Of a stretch of DNA of 64,000 nucleotides, positions 22,425 through 35,316 are shown piece after piece. The stretch spans positions 6,483,501-6,547,500 of the forward strand of contig JARFJB010001495.1 of assembly GCA_036346205.1 (NCBI GenBank). The letters are read 5' to 3'. A program made the position numbers and the translations under genes. Source of the DNA: Vesta saturnalis (taxonomy: Eukaryota > Arthropoda > Insecta > Coleoptera > Lampyridae). A model generated the notes under the pieces. That model was not told the DNA's origin, ran no database searches, and saw only the letters and a list, made by a program, of their open reading frames with translations. The stretch's first letter is position 1, and every line of letters begins with the position of its first letter.

Positions 22425-23900
22425 GATTTCTTTGCAACCTTTCCATGGCGTGAATATTGTTTTAAGTCGACCTCATCTGTGGTCATTGCTCTTTCAGTAT
22501 CTTACCCTATACATTCTCAAAAAACGAAATCGTATAGGTAATTCTCGTTCCCAACCCTGGTTCATTAAAGCTTGCGCTGATGCAATATCTTTGAAATATA
22601 AATCTTACATTAAAAGGAAATCCAATAAAACTGTGGAAAGTCATGAAGAGTATGTTGGTGCTAGAAGTACCTGCAACAATGTCATCACTAAAGCTAAAAA
22701 GTTGCTTGAATAACGAAAATGCTATGAACTAGCTACATCACCTTTGGGCAGTCGTAAATTTTGGTCTTTAGATAAAGCCATCAGTTAAGAATCTGGTACA
22801 ACTTCGTTTCCCCCCACCACATCCCTTGACGGATCTGTAGTTGCTGACTCTGTAGTCAAAACCGGTATCTCAGTTCTATCTAAGTTCTATTCGATCTCTA
22901 TATTTTTTGAGGAACTTCCTCCATCATGGAAGTTAGCAAATGTTCAACATATTCCATGAGACCGATCTGTCCATTTACCGACCAATTGCGATCACTTCCA
23001 TTTTGTCTAGAATCATAGAAAAGCCATCAATCAGGAACTACTCTCATTCTCTGAAACCAACAAACTCCTTAGTGACCTCCAATATGGTTCAATTCATGGT
23101 CGTCCAAAGGTAATCTTATTTCATATGGAACAATCCGGTGAAAAAGTTGTAGTCGCTATACGCATCTCAAAAGCGTTTGATCACGTTTTATTAAGTGTAC
23201 ACTTCACAACTCACCTCATTTGTGTTAAATGATATGCTCATCAACTGGGTTTATAGTTTCCTTGATAAAAGATGAATACATGTCGTAATTGATGGCTTCT
23301 ATTCAAAAGAAGTTGGCATTATTGCGGGCGTACCACAGGGATCAGTTATAGCGCCTACATCTTTTCTGCTATACATAAATGACCTTATTTCTTCAACCAC
23401 TACCCCAGTTCATTACTTTGGTGACGACAGCGTACTACCTTGTAGTTCACCTCAAATCAAGACATGAAAGCTGAAATGGCAATTTGAATCAACAATGATA
23501 TTCAATGTATCCTTGAATGGGAAAATAATAAGCCAGGCAAATTTAATGCTAATATATCTCAGTGTTGCCTTGGCTCTCCAAGGATTGATCATTTCCTATT
23601 GTAAGTATGAATGGATCAGATCTTAAGTTTTCAGGCCCTGTTACTATGTTGGGACTTACTGTATCTTCAAATCTATCATGGATTGACAATCCTCTGTCAG
23701 CTACCAAAGCAGCTGCTTGTAAAATGGGCTATCTGTACAGATCTAAGTAGTACCTTACCTCCCGACAAATATTTGTGCTATATTATGCCCAAATTCTACT
23801 TCATCTAGAATATAATTCTCACATCTAGGTTAGGGGCATCCCAATACACCCTCGATATCGCTGATCTCTTGACAATGCAATATCCCCCTTGCCATTCTTC
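22425..23900 (+). pseudogene. Jockey/CR1-type non-LTR retrotransposon ORF2 remnant (reverse transcriptase)
   Basis: Starts with the same sequence as the Jockey fragment at 44,985 (TGCAACCTTTCCATGGCGTG). It reads SRSQPWFIKACADAISLK, the linker between endonuclease and RT. It then continues through broken frames with RT landmarks: VAIRISKAFDHVLL, GVPQGSVIAPTSFLLYINDL (RT motif B region) and HYFGDDSV in place of the usual YADD/FADD catalytic box. The C-terminal region (LPPDKYLCYIMPKFYFI, then an LEYNSHI-like stretch) fits the Jockey C-terminus near 23,760-23,830. The region between the linker and the RT core is shortened by about 200 bp relative to the second fragment. Many stops and frameshifts; no endonuclease domain seen. 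Confidence 0.85.
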
Positions 23901-23914
23901 TAAGTGTTCCTGGG

Positions 23915-24500
23915 TGCTTTAGCACGGTAGGCTAAACGTGGGCTGTTCAGGACCACAATTATTAAATAAACGTATCACTTAGCATCAACTAAGGTAAATA
24001 TTTTGATCCCATATTTATTTAGCGTGGTTGGGATGCACTGCCTGAACGAGCAGCGTCCCAAAAATATTTCCAGTTTTTCATCTATGGTTACATAAGAGAA
24101 CGAACTGTATGCAATTTTACAGTTAGTGTCAAAGGCATGGAACCTATTCATACTTGTACGTTCCTCGCGAATTTCAGAACTGTGAATCTCAAGTGTTGCA
24201 ATAGGAATTGAAATCTATTTATAGATTCAAAATATCTCCAGTTTCTTGTGTGATGTACAACTCTCTCACATTCAAACGACTTGTTTTCAAGATATCGGCC
24301 AAATATAATAATTCAAGAAGAGAATGAAATTTGCAGATATTTGTAGGTACTGTGTCCCTTTCACTAGAACAGTTTTGTACTGTTGAATCGATATGCTGAT
24401 TTGTCCTTTCGGCAATAGTGTGTAACATGACTGTAATGAAAAAGTGCTTGCAAGTAGATCTTTCACGTGTTTAGTTAAAGTTTTTGCATTAGGTTTCAAT
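23915..24500 (-). pseudogene. piggyBac-type transposase remnant, minus strand
   Basis: Read on the minus strand from about 24,430: AERTNQHIDS, then CKFHSLLELLYLADILKTSR and LNVREL. This matches the N-terminal helical region of piggyBac transposases (a LLGLLYLAG-x-KS-x-x-x-x-x-x-LW-type block). After several stops, about 24,090-23,990 reads YVTIDEKLEIFLGRCSFRQC and then NKYGIKIF. This is the first catalytic Asp block (ID-EQ-L-x-x-FRGRCSFRQYIPSKP). It abuts the 3' end of the Jockey remnant tail to tail. Too broken to encode protein. Confidence 0.68.
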
Positions 24501-26190
24501 AAGTTTATTGATCTGGTTCTGATAGCCTTCGCTTTCTGAATTCTCGGTTCTAGATTCTACATAACCTTTACCTATCAAAACTTTATTCATCGATTTTCCA
24601 GACGTTTCTGCTCTACCTCATAATTATAACATCTTACAAAGAAATGGAGTCAACACCTGTTATGTCGTACAGGTTATCGAAACTATTTATTTAGATTTTT
24701 TGTACACGATTTCACAAACGCATGCATAAATAATTATTCTCAAACGTTCAGTGGACAATAATATAAGCAAAACATAATTACCATGATATAAGTCGAATGT
24801 ACATATTAATTTTGACTTACTTTTGTTTAGCAAATACTCCAATGAAAATTATATCCTTTTAATGCACAAATAAACACGTGAGGCATCTTAGTCCGCTTAG
24901 GATGACAAGTAACAAAAAAACATTTTCGGCTTCTCACTTTACACTCACATAATGCTGCTTGGTGTAGGGAGGTATACGCAATCGGCTAAGCAGAATAGTG
25001 CGGAAGACTCGATAATTACACAAATGTATTTGAAGGCGTGCTAGCAGTCCGCGCGTGTTCTGGAAGGTTCAGGTATATGTGCTTTGTACACGCGAACTGA
25101 CGAGACGCTTGATCACTTCACGTCGATGACCATGTGTATATTACTAATTGTTGACCAATCGGTCATAACATTATACAATATATAGAGTACTAGCCAACGG
25201 AAACATGATGAAAAAACGTCGAAGCTGTCTACTCAATCAAATCTTAATGACATTACTAGTAACATGCCAGTAATTTAACCTGACAACGTCAATACGTCAT
25301 CATCAAAATTTACGCCGACACAATAAGGTGAGAGGTCAATTAAAACAAGGCTCAAACATATATCACGCAAAAGAAAGGAAATGAAAGTTGCAGAGTAAGA
25401 TTTTTATTTCTTGCTAACAAAGTTAGGTGCTTTTTCCATTTATTCGGTACCTAGAAGTTTTGGCAGTTTTTAACACATAAGCCTATAACCGAAGTGATGA
25501 CTGATGACAAATGTGCGTCAATCTGATAGATCGTTTCTATCTGAGATTTTCTATCAAAATCACATTCTCCTAACCCCATTATTAGTAACTTCAGTCTCAT
25601 TATTAGGTTGAAACGAATAATGGCACAAGGCGTGTGTGATTTGAAATACACAAATAATAGACAACTTAAACTATCGAAATAATAATGACAAGTTTATTAG
25701 CCTCTTGAAGATGAAAATATACATATATTTATTTCTTCGGGAATATCGTGTTGATTGTATGGAAAACTATAATTTTATCTTATCTTCATCTTGAAATGGT
25801 ACTAATTCTTTTCATTCCAACGATTTTTACTCAAACTATTAAATAAAATTTTGTCTTTTACTACGGTAGGTGCATGAATAGAATGGGTACAGCTTTCCCT
25901 CAACATTCTGAAACGGATGATGGCATGACCTAAACAAGCCCACATTCACTTTCTGGTTTAATGATTAGTTGTTCTCTCCCCCCTAAGCCTTAAGCTGTGT
26001 GCACTGACTGGAGACCTCAGGCAATCCCTAGCAAGCCACACCCACTTTAAGTTTCTGGTCTCTGATTGATGCTTACTTTCTCGTGTTCTGGTTGAAGTTT
26101 TAAGGCTGAGACGTCCTAAGTGATCGTGGGTATCCTGCTCGTCATCCTATTTGAAACGATATGATTGAAGGCCTAAGGCTTTGTATTCTG
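24501..26190. other. A+T-rich stretch, no gene recognised
   Basis: Between about 25,930 and 26,190 there are dispersed minus-strand copies of CAATCAGAGACCAGAAACTT-like sequence. A related family, with CAATCAGAAGTCAGAAAGC, appears at 49,230-49,380. Nothing coding was recognised. Confidence 0.45.
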
Positions 26191-26191
26191 A

Positions 26192-27135
26192 TTGGTTATC
26201 TGCTTGTTTGTTCGCGAGCGCCATCTAGTGGTGTATTTTAAAATCTATTCGAAGTTTCATGTAATTGGGTTTCAAAAGGGACAACCAACAGAGAAGGTGT
26301 ATTCACGAGCAGGAAATTTTTTAATTATATATTTTACAAACAATTCTCATAATAGCCTCAGGATTGCTAGATTAGATTTAAATTTACCTAGAGAAAGTAT
26401 CCGACGCCTAAAAAAAATAACATAAAACCCTATAAACCTAAGTTTCTTTACACTCTGGAACCAGGCGATCATGAGAAACGAATGGAGTTTTGTCTGTGGA
26501 CGCAGGCACTATATCTCAATTACTGAAATTTAAAAAAAAATATCTTATTCAGCGACGAATGGAATTGTATCATCACAGAACTCGCGGTTTTGGGCTTCAG
26601 AAAATGCAGAGCGGATAATTAATTGCCGAAAACAGTATAGTCATAAAGTTAACGTTTGATGTGGGATACTTAATTAGATACTCAATGGTCCGTTCTTCTT
26701 TAAAGGGAATATGAATGGTGAACAATTTTTACACTTCCTTCAGAAGGAATTTTTTAATGCAGTCGATAATCTTCCATTACAAGAATGATTAAATCTACAT
26801 TTTCAGTTGGATGGATATCCAATACACAATGCGAGATAAGTCAGGGAGTGGCTTAACGAGAATTTCCTCAATCATTGGATAGGTCGAAACAGTCCATTGG
26901 CCACCCCGATCTTCAGACCTTACCCCACATGACTTTTTTCTGTGGGGCTTTATTAAGTCCAAAGTTTATAAGACAAGGCTAAATAACCGAGAGGTATTGT
27001 GTATTAGGATAAGGAAAGAGTGCGAGGAGGAGTTTAACGCGCATCAATTACAAAATGTTGTAAAAAATATAAGAAAACGTTATCAAAAACGTATCGACCT
27101 AAACGGAGGATTAGTGGAAGCTACAAAAATTTAAA
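26192..27135 (+). pseudogene. mariner-like (DUF4817/Tc1-mariner class) transposase remnant
   Basis: An opening frame of 77 codons reads VYSRAGNFLII, then NLPRESIRRLKKI, the helix-turn-helix region typical of this insect mariner-like family. Downstream frames give WSFVCGRRHYISIT, SATNGIVSSQNSRFWASENA (first Asp block, with SDE replaced), GNMNGEQFLHFLQKEFF, FQLDGYPIHNAR (second Asp block), REWLNENFLNHWIGRN, and SVGLY-x-VQSL for the third Asp/FFLWG block. It ends with LQNVVKNIRKRYQKRI and NGGLVEATKI, then stop near 27,133. The order is full-length (about 310 residues) but stops and frameshifts are frequent. The carrier element ends were not located. Confidence 0.85.
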
Positions 27136-27688
27136 TTTAATAACGTGATTAGTGTGTATCAATTTGACAAACTCCTTTGTCACTTTAAAAAAAATAATTT
27201 TTTAATCATATTTTTTTGTCAACTGTTATTTATTATTAGAGAATTGTTGTTTATTATTAGAGTAATTGTTGGTTCTTTTGTGTATAATGGTTTTTATGGT
27301 TCTTATCAATAATTACACCAGAGTTTAAGTTGTTTAATTTTGTTTCTTTTTGGGTTCTATTAGATTTTTATAAAAGAATAGGTTCACCAACAAAAGCAAA
27401 CACTAGTGATTCTGATATTGTCATCTTTTTTAGGAACAAACTTTTTTTTCGCAAAAATTGGTACAAATGCATTCGAGGGGCTCCTAAATCCAGTAGTGTA
27501 GTCCGATTTTTCATAAAAAATTTCCTATTCTTCACTTAAAGAAGATTCGTAGTAGGCCTATAAATGAAAATTTCGGCTTCGAGTTTAGCACCAAGATAGA
27601 GCTTTTGGAGATCTATCTTCTAAAAAACATCCGTTTCAAATCCGTCCATAAACAACTTTTGTATGCGAGTGTTTCCATTGTTAACAGG

Positions 27689-27760
<72 letters not shown>

Positions 27761-30700
27761 ACATGCACAAAGTATGGTCGTAACAAAAAGTAAAAGGTGT
27801 GTCGTATCAGCTAGTAGGGTTAAGGCGGGAAGGTCAGTCGGTTGGTTAGGCACTTGGATGCGTGGGCGTGTGGCTGGCGTGGATACACAGAAAACCTAAA
27901 AGGACACCACTTGACTATATTGCCCTTAAACCAAGAAAAGGGCTACGATACAGTAAGATGTACGATACAGTTAAAACAATGTTGGACACCGTGCAAGAAG
28001 GGAATAAGATTTCTCTCCTACACCGCAGTAATAAAGAAAACTACTTGTAGTTTAACACAAAAGGGTTTAATCTTTGTAGATATAATTAGTAATAATAACC
28101 CCAAACCTTAAATATACCAAATATGGTTAACATAAACTCGCCGATGTCACACTGGTCTAAGTATCAAATCGTACTCATTATAGTAAGTAATTTTATGCGA
28201 ACAACTGGTATTGTAAATCGGTAAAGCTACTATTCAGCACAACAACCCGATAATTGTATGTATATCCGCCGAAATTGGACGAATATTTCAATAATACCAC
28301 ACTCACCTTTTTCTAGTGTTTCTTCTAAATGGATACAAAATTTAAAAAATTTGATTCAAATTATTTTACAATGAAACAACACACTGAGCAACATCCAGCG
28401 TTGCCTCTAAAAATAAAATACATAACACAAAATAAACCAAAATAAATAATGAAACCGTAGTTCTAGGAAGAGCTCTCCTTACAACTGGCGTCTCGGTTTT
28501 AACTCAACCGAATCATAACATAATTCAGATATGAATAACCAAAATGTATTAGCCAGATGTCTTCCGTTGCATAAAAATAAATGAGTCTTAAAGTAATTAA
28601 CAGGCATGACAGAAAAGTGAAGCATAGGTTTCCAAGCAACTCACAAAAAATGGTAGTCTGATATTACTCTTACCAACAAAACTACAAGCATAAATGAGAA
28701 CTCCCCTGTTGTTACAAACTCTAAAACTCAACTCAAAATTCTCAGCTGGAGGCTAAAATATTGACTTTCGTGAACAACAAATAGCTTCCTTATTTATGAT
28801 AACGTTTGTTAGAACGTACAATTAAAGTTTAAATATTAGTGCACAGCAAATGAAAAACACAAATCATAAATTTAACAGTTAAATTATTCAGCATTATTTA
28901 ATAATTACTTGGACCACCCAGTATAAAGCGTTTTACTTTACAAAAACCATAATGATTAGATTATAATATGGATCCCCCCATATAACGTACTATCGAAATA
29001 CAGAAGTAGGAAACTTCAAGGTAAACATGTGCAGAATATTACAGCTGTTTATCGTGCACTTAAACCTTCCCAAATTTAATAATTAAAGCACCTTAAAAGA
29101 AGGTAACATTGACATTGCGATAGCAACAATAAGAGTAGCACCCCCGTAAGTCGGAATTTCATTAATTATTATCAAAACTTCATTATATAGTTTTTATTAC
29201 AGGTACATAACCTCGTTAGGTGTAACCCTAAGCAATGTCACAGTTAAGTGTATGGATAACACACCACGAGGAAAACCTGTGCTATGTTTGCAATTGTAAT
29301 TCGTTTAATAACGAATCATCGCGAGTGTAACGGACTATCTCATGTACAGGTGAAGGATCCGTTACAGCATTGCACTGAAAAAGCGACGAAACTACAATGA
29401 AAAGAAAGGACCTGAAGAATCAAATGTTTTAGATACGAATCGAGTGTGATTCATAACGGGTGTAGTTAGTTAAATATTTAACGGCCAAGGTGCACTAATT
29501 TTTACTAACCCCCTGGCAGGACGTGAAACCTTTGTTAAGGAGCTTTATATCCATATAAACTAAAGCTAAATTACTCGGTATACTTTTTTACAAAATGTGG
29601 AGAGAAAAATCAGCGTTACGCTGTATGTAACTTTATTAAACAAATTTTATAAAAGTTACAAACAGAACCATTTCCAACATACCTAGTTTCTAACAACGTA
29701 TTTTTGCCGTCACAAAATGGCGTTCTTTTTCAGAAGAAGAACCAAGGTTTTGTCCAATAAAAATTTTGTTATTCATCCCAATCTTAAATTTAACTATATA
29801 AACCTCAAATATTGTGCACAAGGTTGTCATATTTTCATACTCGTACACGCGTGAAATGTGTTCCCTACTAACAGGCATAAGAAGTTCTCGAATTTAAAAG
29901 AAAATACAAATGCCAAATTAACACGTTACAATATACCGACACAAAGTATGCTATTATCTCTGGTATGTGGAGGAGACGACCTAACCTCTCGGTGATCCCC
30001 TACAATTAGGGTAAAATAAAAGGTATATATGTGCTGAGGGGAACCATAGGAATACAGATTTCTTGAGAGCGGAAAATATTTTGCATTTTGTGGGGGCCCA
30101 TGAAGGCTACGTTGTCGCCTCAAAAATTGTATATGATCAGATACTGGGGTGACGTTTTCGACTTCAACAGTGCTAAAATCTCTTTGGAGGTAATAACGGC
30201 TATTCTTTATATTTTTCGGTATGTATCCTATATCTTAATTAAAATACGTGGAAATCATTAACCACGTTACTCCACCGAAGGTGGTTGTAAATGCAGACAA
30301 TGTGTTTTATGAAATACTTGCTCCCAAAACTGTTTAAGTAATTTAATTTATATATTTAAAAAAATTGATTGGACAATATTAATATGAAACGGAAAATGGG
30401 GAAAGAATGAAATACGTTGCCTTTTCCTTTCATTTCTAGTTGTTGCATGACCTGCTTATTATAAAATTCGAATGACAACTTAAAAAATGTTTTTATTCGG
30501 CCTTTGGCGATTCAAAATAATCCACTGTTCATATGTATGACAAGGGATTTAAGGACAAATCGCGTTAACAACCCCCATCATAAATAGTGATGGTGCGGTT
30601 TCGAACAATTCATGAATTAATGATTCAGTTAGAATCAGAAACTGATCTTAGTTGACACAAATTGCTAATTGACTCGAGTCATGTAATTTTTACCACGGAA

Positions 30701-31504
30701 TTAGGAGATGGTGCCCATTTTGCCCTTACCCCCTCCACATTCTCCAAATGGAAAAATTAATGTGACATCGCTTTCACGAGATTTTTACCCGGGTGTGCAA
30801 TTCTGGGGTCTACTGGTTTATTGCTTGCGTCTTTACTATTAAGTAACACAAAGGCATCCGTTCCCAAAAGTTTACGATTGCTTCAATAATTCTTTTTAGT
30901 AACATCGTATCATTTTCTTATTTTACAACATATTGCACTTACACTTGAAAGGCGGGAATTAGTTCAAGGTAGGTTTTTCACCCAGAAACTGTAAAATTTG
31001 CTGTTTATCACCAATTCCGCTACGAAAAGGGCCAAAAGCGTTATTATTCAGACCATACATTATCATTTAATGTTAATTTAATATGTATGGTTTTTATACG
31101 CATCGTATTTACCCTAACAACTTTGCGTAAGAATATAAATCTGTCTGTTTGCTACTCATCTCTTGAATCATGACTTTCGATTTTTTGGGAGACCCTTTTA
31201 TAGTCGTGATTCTCTTTATAGTATTTGGTTAGTGTCTTGTACGTTTTTCAAGCATAAACATCTTAAACTGGTATTTATGTGAAATTTAAAGTTCCATATA
31301 TGTCCGGAATGGTAATCCCGAAACTTTTGGGAGCTCAGTTGTCGTGATTTCAATTATGGGTAATAATGAACAAGATGGTAATCGATCTATTGGAGCACGG
31401 ATTGCAATGTAGCTAAATTGAATTCAACATATTAACTGCAGCATTCGAACACACTGCACGCCTTAAATATATATATTTCTTTAAAACAGTATATTATAAT
31501 TGTA

Positions 31505-31505
<1 letters not shown>
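27136..31505. other. A+T-rich stretch with one TA microsatellite, no gene recognised
   Basis: No transposon protein motif or inverted end was recognised. The open frames of 60-90 codons near 27,330, 27,842 and 29,690-30,120 carry no known motif. Confidence 0.5.
27691..27757. repeat. (TA)n microsatellite
   Basis: 67 bp of uninterrupted TA. Confidence 0.97.

Positions 31506-31572
<67 letters not shown>
31506..31572. repeat. (TA)n microsatellite
   Basis: About 67 bp of uninterrupted TA. It is followed by CACCTATATATAGGTGTCCAC, a hairpin-like start of the flank of the next mariner remnant. Confidence 0.97.
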
Positions 31573-31576
<4 letters not shown>

Positions 31577-32174
31577 CTATATATAGGTGTCCACAAACTC
31601 TTTGCACAAAAGAAAACTGCATATTCTAGAGCTGATTTTATGTTGATTTAACGTAAATTACCTTTTAGAAAATGGCGCCATAACATCGGTTTAATTCAAA
31701 TATCTTCAAAATGGTTTCCCTTTAAATAATAGCGTTCTGTACATTTATTTAGTGGAATATGTCCAATTGTATGGCGTGAATTGTACTCATAAGTGGCTCG
31801 TTTGGGTGGGACATTGGACATTGTTATTCATAAGTTTTCTGTTTTTCAAGATTTCTTTTTTGATAAACCAATGAGTCGTTACGACGCACCATTTTCGAAA
31901 TAAATCGATTTGAACGTTTTATGTGTTAAAAATACTTTTATATAATTAACTAACGAATTCATTTACAGTTATGAAAGATGGCTATAGAAAAAAAACCAAA
32001 TAACAATTGCGTGAACGTCAAACTGCTCTCATGTCATAAATTAATTTTGCTTTAGAAAGTAAGAAATAAACTCGGGTAAAAATAACCGTTTTTAATACAA
32101 AAAAATATTGCTGACACAATTAATAATAAAACAAATTCAAAATTACAACTGAAAGCGTGAAACACAAAACTGAA

Positions 32175-33260
32175 TCTACAATAGATGATCCACATGACGA
32201 CCATCCGTTCCTATGCACAAATACATCGGTTTATGTAAAGATTGCCGAATTTTTGCAAAAATTCCCCTATTGTTTCTAAATTCGTCGCAGACATCCTGAA
32301 TTCTTCATCAAAGCTGATCGCGTATTTCTGTTGGTTAGTAATAAACCATTGATTTTAGATATCCCCAAACACAAAAGTCGCAAGGATTTAAATCTGGAGA
32401 CTTTGCTGGCCAAGCAACCCGACGCCTCTTCCGATGCTTCGCTCTTGGTAATTGTTTAAATTGTCTAAAAAAGTACGAACAATTCTGCTGTAGTAAGCCA
32501 GACAACCATCATGTAAAAATCACAAGTTCCGCCGAATATTCAGATTAATATCATCTAATAAATCCGGTAAAGTATTTTGTAGAAAGTTGAGATATTCTTC
32601 GCCGTTTAAACGATTCGGCAATTCTACAGGTTCAAGCAAATTATCACCAACACCTATCCCTACATTAATGCTAAACCTTTCCTATGTTTACTTTCCCTTA
32701 TCGGATGAGGGTTTTCATCAACATAGGAGTAATAGTGTGCATTGTGCATATTAAAAATTCCATCTTTTGTAATAGCGGCTTCATCACAAAGCAAAATATT
32801 ACAAAAAAATCTTGTCCTTGATTCTCTTTGTTTTGCAACCAATTGAAAAACAACACGAGTAGGAAAATCACCTGCTTGCAAGACCTGAATTTTTTTAAAT
32901 GAAGGAAGGATACAAGCCTTCCTTATGCAGAATGTTCCATACAGAAGATTTTAACATATTGGGATTCATTCCAGACAAACTTCTTACGCTTATTTCGGGA
33001 TTGTACTCAACTTCCATTAAAATATCATCCAGATATTCTTCCATTACGTCAGCATGTCTTCCGGTTTAATTATTTTTAGGAATTACCGATCCTGTTTCCC
33101 TAATTCTTTGATGAAAAAGCTTAAATGATTGAAGAGCAGGATGTCTTCTACCTAGAAGTTTATCTGCTGCCCGAGCGTTGCATTGCATTTCGCCGTACAC
33201 TAAATGCATATCGGCATATTCCTCGTTACTAAACGAAACCATTCTAACAATATTCAACTT
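32175..33260 (-). pseudogene. mariner-like (DUF4817-type) transposase remnant, minus strand
   Basis: From 33,257 on the minus strand: MNIVRMVSFSNEEYADMHLV, then YGEMQCNARAADKLLGRRHP and FHQRIRETGSVIPK. This is the conserved N-terminus of this family (YGE-x-x-x-NA-x-x-A-x-x-x-Y-x-x-RYP). From 32,881: RTRFFCNILLCDEAAITKDG, then IFNMHNAHYYSYVDENPH, which carries the first catalytic Asp block (usually WSDEA). Minus-strand frames from about 32,640 to 32,180 recover GDNLLEPVELPNRLNGEEYL-like and LWFLHDGCLAYYSRIVRTF-like blocks, then ARSPDLNPCDFCVWGYLK-like sequence. Frames change several times. The CDS is essentially full length but inactive. Confidence 0.85.
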
Positions 33261-34639
33261 TTGTATCTACGGTAATGTACATTTACAGATGGACATTTAA
33301 AGCTTCATGTCAGATAGAGGTTCATAGACATGCAGTTACTAACCTAAAAAAATTCGTAATGCAAAGTTACGTATGATTACTTTATTCTACAAACATAATT
33401 ATGCTTAATAGCAATAAACTAATTACGTTTTACATGTAAAAACTATGTGAATATTAAGATATGTTTAACTTACTAAGCGGAATAATGCTGTTGTAGATGT
33501 ATACAGTATTTTATACGAGGCTGTAAAATTTTTAATTTGTGCCATCATCTTAAGTAAGTTTATAATTATATGACTATTAATCTTTAATTCAGGATATTTG
33601 TAATCAAACTAGTGTACTGTAAATGTTAAATTTACTACAAAAAAGTAATCATGCTAATAAAACTATATACCACATGTTTTATTATAAGTAACGTTTGATC
33701 ATTGACAATCAAATAAAAAGTTTTTCCGTATGTATTCATAAAGACCTGTAAGATTACACACTCCTAACCCAGCTATAATACATTTAAATGTTTTTGTAAT
33801 CGTTACTTTTAATACATAAAGAGAAAAGTGGTATATAACTAAATATACAAACTTTTTTATTTATGTATTTAATTTGACATTTGTCAACAAATACTTCAAA
33901 ATTTAATTTTTTTCTAATTTTATGTGAACGATTACAATGTATTGCAAACACGTGCTGTCACCTTTTGGTGCTCGGCCATATATTTTATCCCTCGGCTACG
34001 CCTCGGGTAAAAAAGAACAGCCTCGCAGCAAGAAATGTGTAAACAGCGCACTAGTTGCGAAATCTACTATTCTCGTTAAGTATCAATTATAAAAAGTTCG
34101 TGATGTGGTAATAACAACAATGTCATTTTAGTATTTCTGTGAACTCAATTACATTTGAAATTGTAGAATTTTTCGTTTTATCAAGCCATTTGATGTAATG
34201 AAAATCAATATGAATATTGAAATATAAAATATAATGTACACCTACTACCTAAAATGAAATAACGTTTTTTTACAAAATTGTATATTAGCTACAGTAACAT
34301 TACTATTAAGAAACAGGATTTATAAATCAGCCTAACATCATTTTCAGTTAAATTAGATGTGAAAATGATCAAAAATTCATTTATACTTATATCACTAAGT
34401 GCAAGGAGAAGATATATCAGAGAATACCTCTCACACAAATTCGAAATAGCAATCCGAAATTATATTTCGATTTTATGTAATCGGAAATAAATTTGCACTA
34501 AGTAAAATTAAATGTTTTTTATTAAGTTAATTTTTTTTGCAGATAATAATGGACACCGTACATAACAAATAACTAGTAATGAAAATATATACTGTAACTT
34601 TTGATTTGTTTATTAAAAATAAAAAATCTTTAAAATAGT
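33261..34639. other. A+T-rich stretch, no gene recognised
   Basis: One GC-containing hairpin near 33,990 (CCCTCGGCTACGCCTCGGG). Otherwise no motif, array or ORF was recognised. Confidence 0.5.
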
Positions 34640-34805
34640 GACCCACCGGTTTACGAAACCTGTTCTTTAATGAGTGAGTGTTACTCACCAGTGGAGCACA
34701 CCTATGCTTTAATTAATGCGCCTCACCCATCGGTGGGTGACGACTGTGGTTTAATGAATGAGTGTCCCGCGGGTGGGTCATTTCTGTGCTTTAGTGAGTG
34801 AGCTG
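34640..34805. repeat. about four diverged ~50-bp repeats with CACCCACCGGTGGGTG-like palindromes
   Basis: Each unit has a small palindrome built on CACC-x-GGTG (ACCCACCGGTTT, TCACCAGTGGAGC, CACCCATCGGTGGGTGA, CCCGCGGGTGGGT). This is followed by a TGTTCTTTAATGAGTGAG-like spacer (TGTGGTTTAATGAATGAG, TGTGCTTTAGTGAGTGAG). Palindromes and spacers co-vary. It lies 340 bp upstream of the MADF-type ORF. Confidence 0.7.
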
Positions 34806-35142
34806 GAGCCAAACTTGTGATTATAACTACCTGTTGGTGATAACTTTATTGTATCACAGCGGGTGTGGCAAATATCAAATATGCTTTTTTTTTTTTTGAG
34901 ATTTTGGGGTCACTAGTCAAAAATTTTAAGTTTCACGGTGAAAACACTCATGAAATATGTGAAATACTGTTAAAAAGGTCATGAGACAATATTTTATAAA
35001 CAAGTCTCAACGTGTGCACATGATACGCGTCTGACTCGTCTGAGATATTTGTTTCACTTGCTGCACGTGAGTTTCAGTATTGTTTCTGAAACAAATTCCT
35101 GTATTTTTGTCTGTTTAAAACGAGTTTGGTTATTGTATAAAA

Positions 35143-35316
35143 ATGAATGAAAAGAAAAACACATTTAATGTGAATTGGACACGAGAAATGACATTACAAT
35201 TAATAGAATTATATGAATTACATTCGAATTTATGGGATTGCTCATTAAAGCGTTGTAAAAACTGGAATGATAGAAAAGCATCCATTGATGATATTTCAAA
35301 TGTTATGGAAATATGA
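35143..35316 (+). CDS. small MADF/Myb-SANT-like DNA-binding ORF, probably truncated
   Basis: 57 codons from ATG at 35,143 to TGA at 35,314-35,316, too short for most ORF lists. It reads WTREMTLQLIELYELHSNLW then DCSLKRCKNWNDRKASIDDI. This fits a MADF/Myb-SANT-like trihelix: a Trp near the start of helix 1, LIELYE, then W/Y residues and an N-x-x-x-R-x-x-x-x-x-x-I block. After the TGA the same frame continues with VQEVNDKIHSHRCQF, the usual third helix. The stop therefore truncates the domain, or is a sequencing error. Such proteins are the second ORF of Harbinger-type elements and also host transcription factors. No Harbinger transposase lies within 13 kb, so the context is undecided. Confidence 0.6.
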   Translation: MNEKKNTFNVNWTREMTLQLIELYELHSNLWDCSLKRCKNWNDRKASIDDISNVMEI

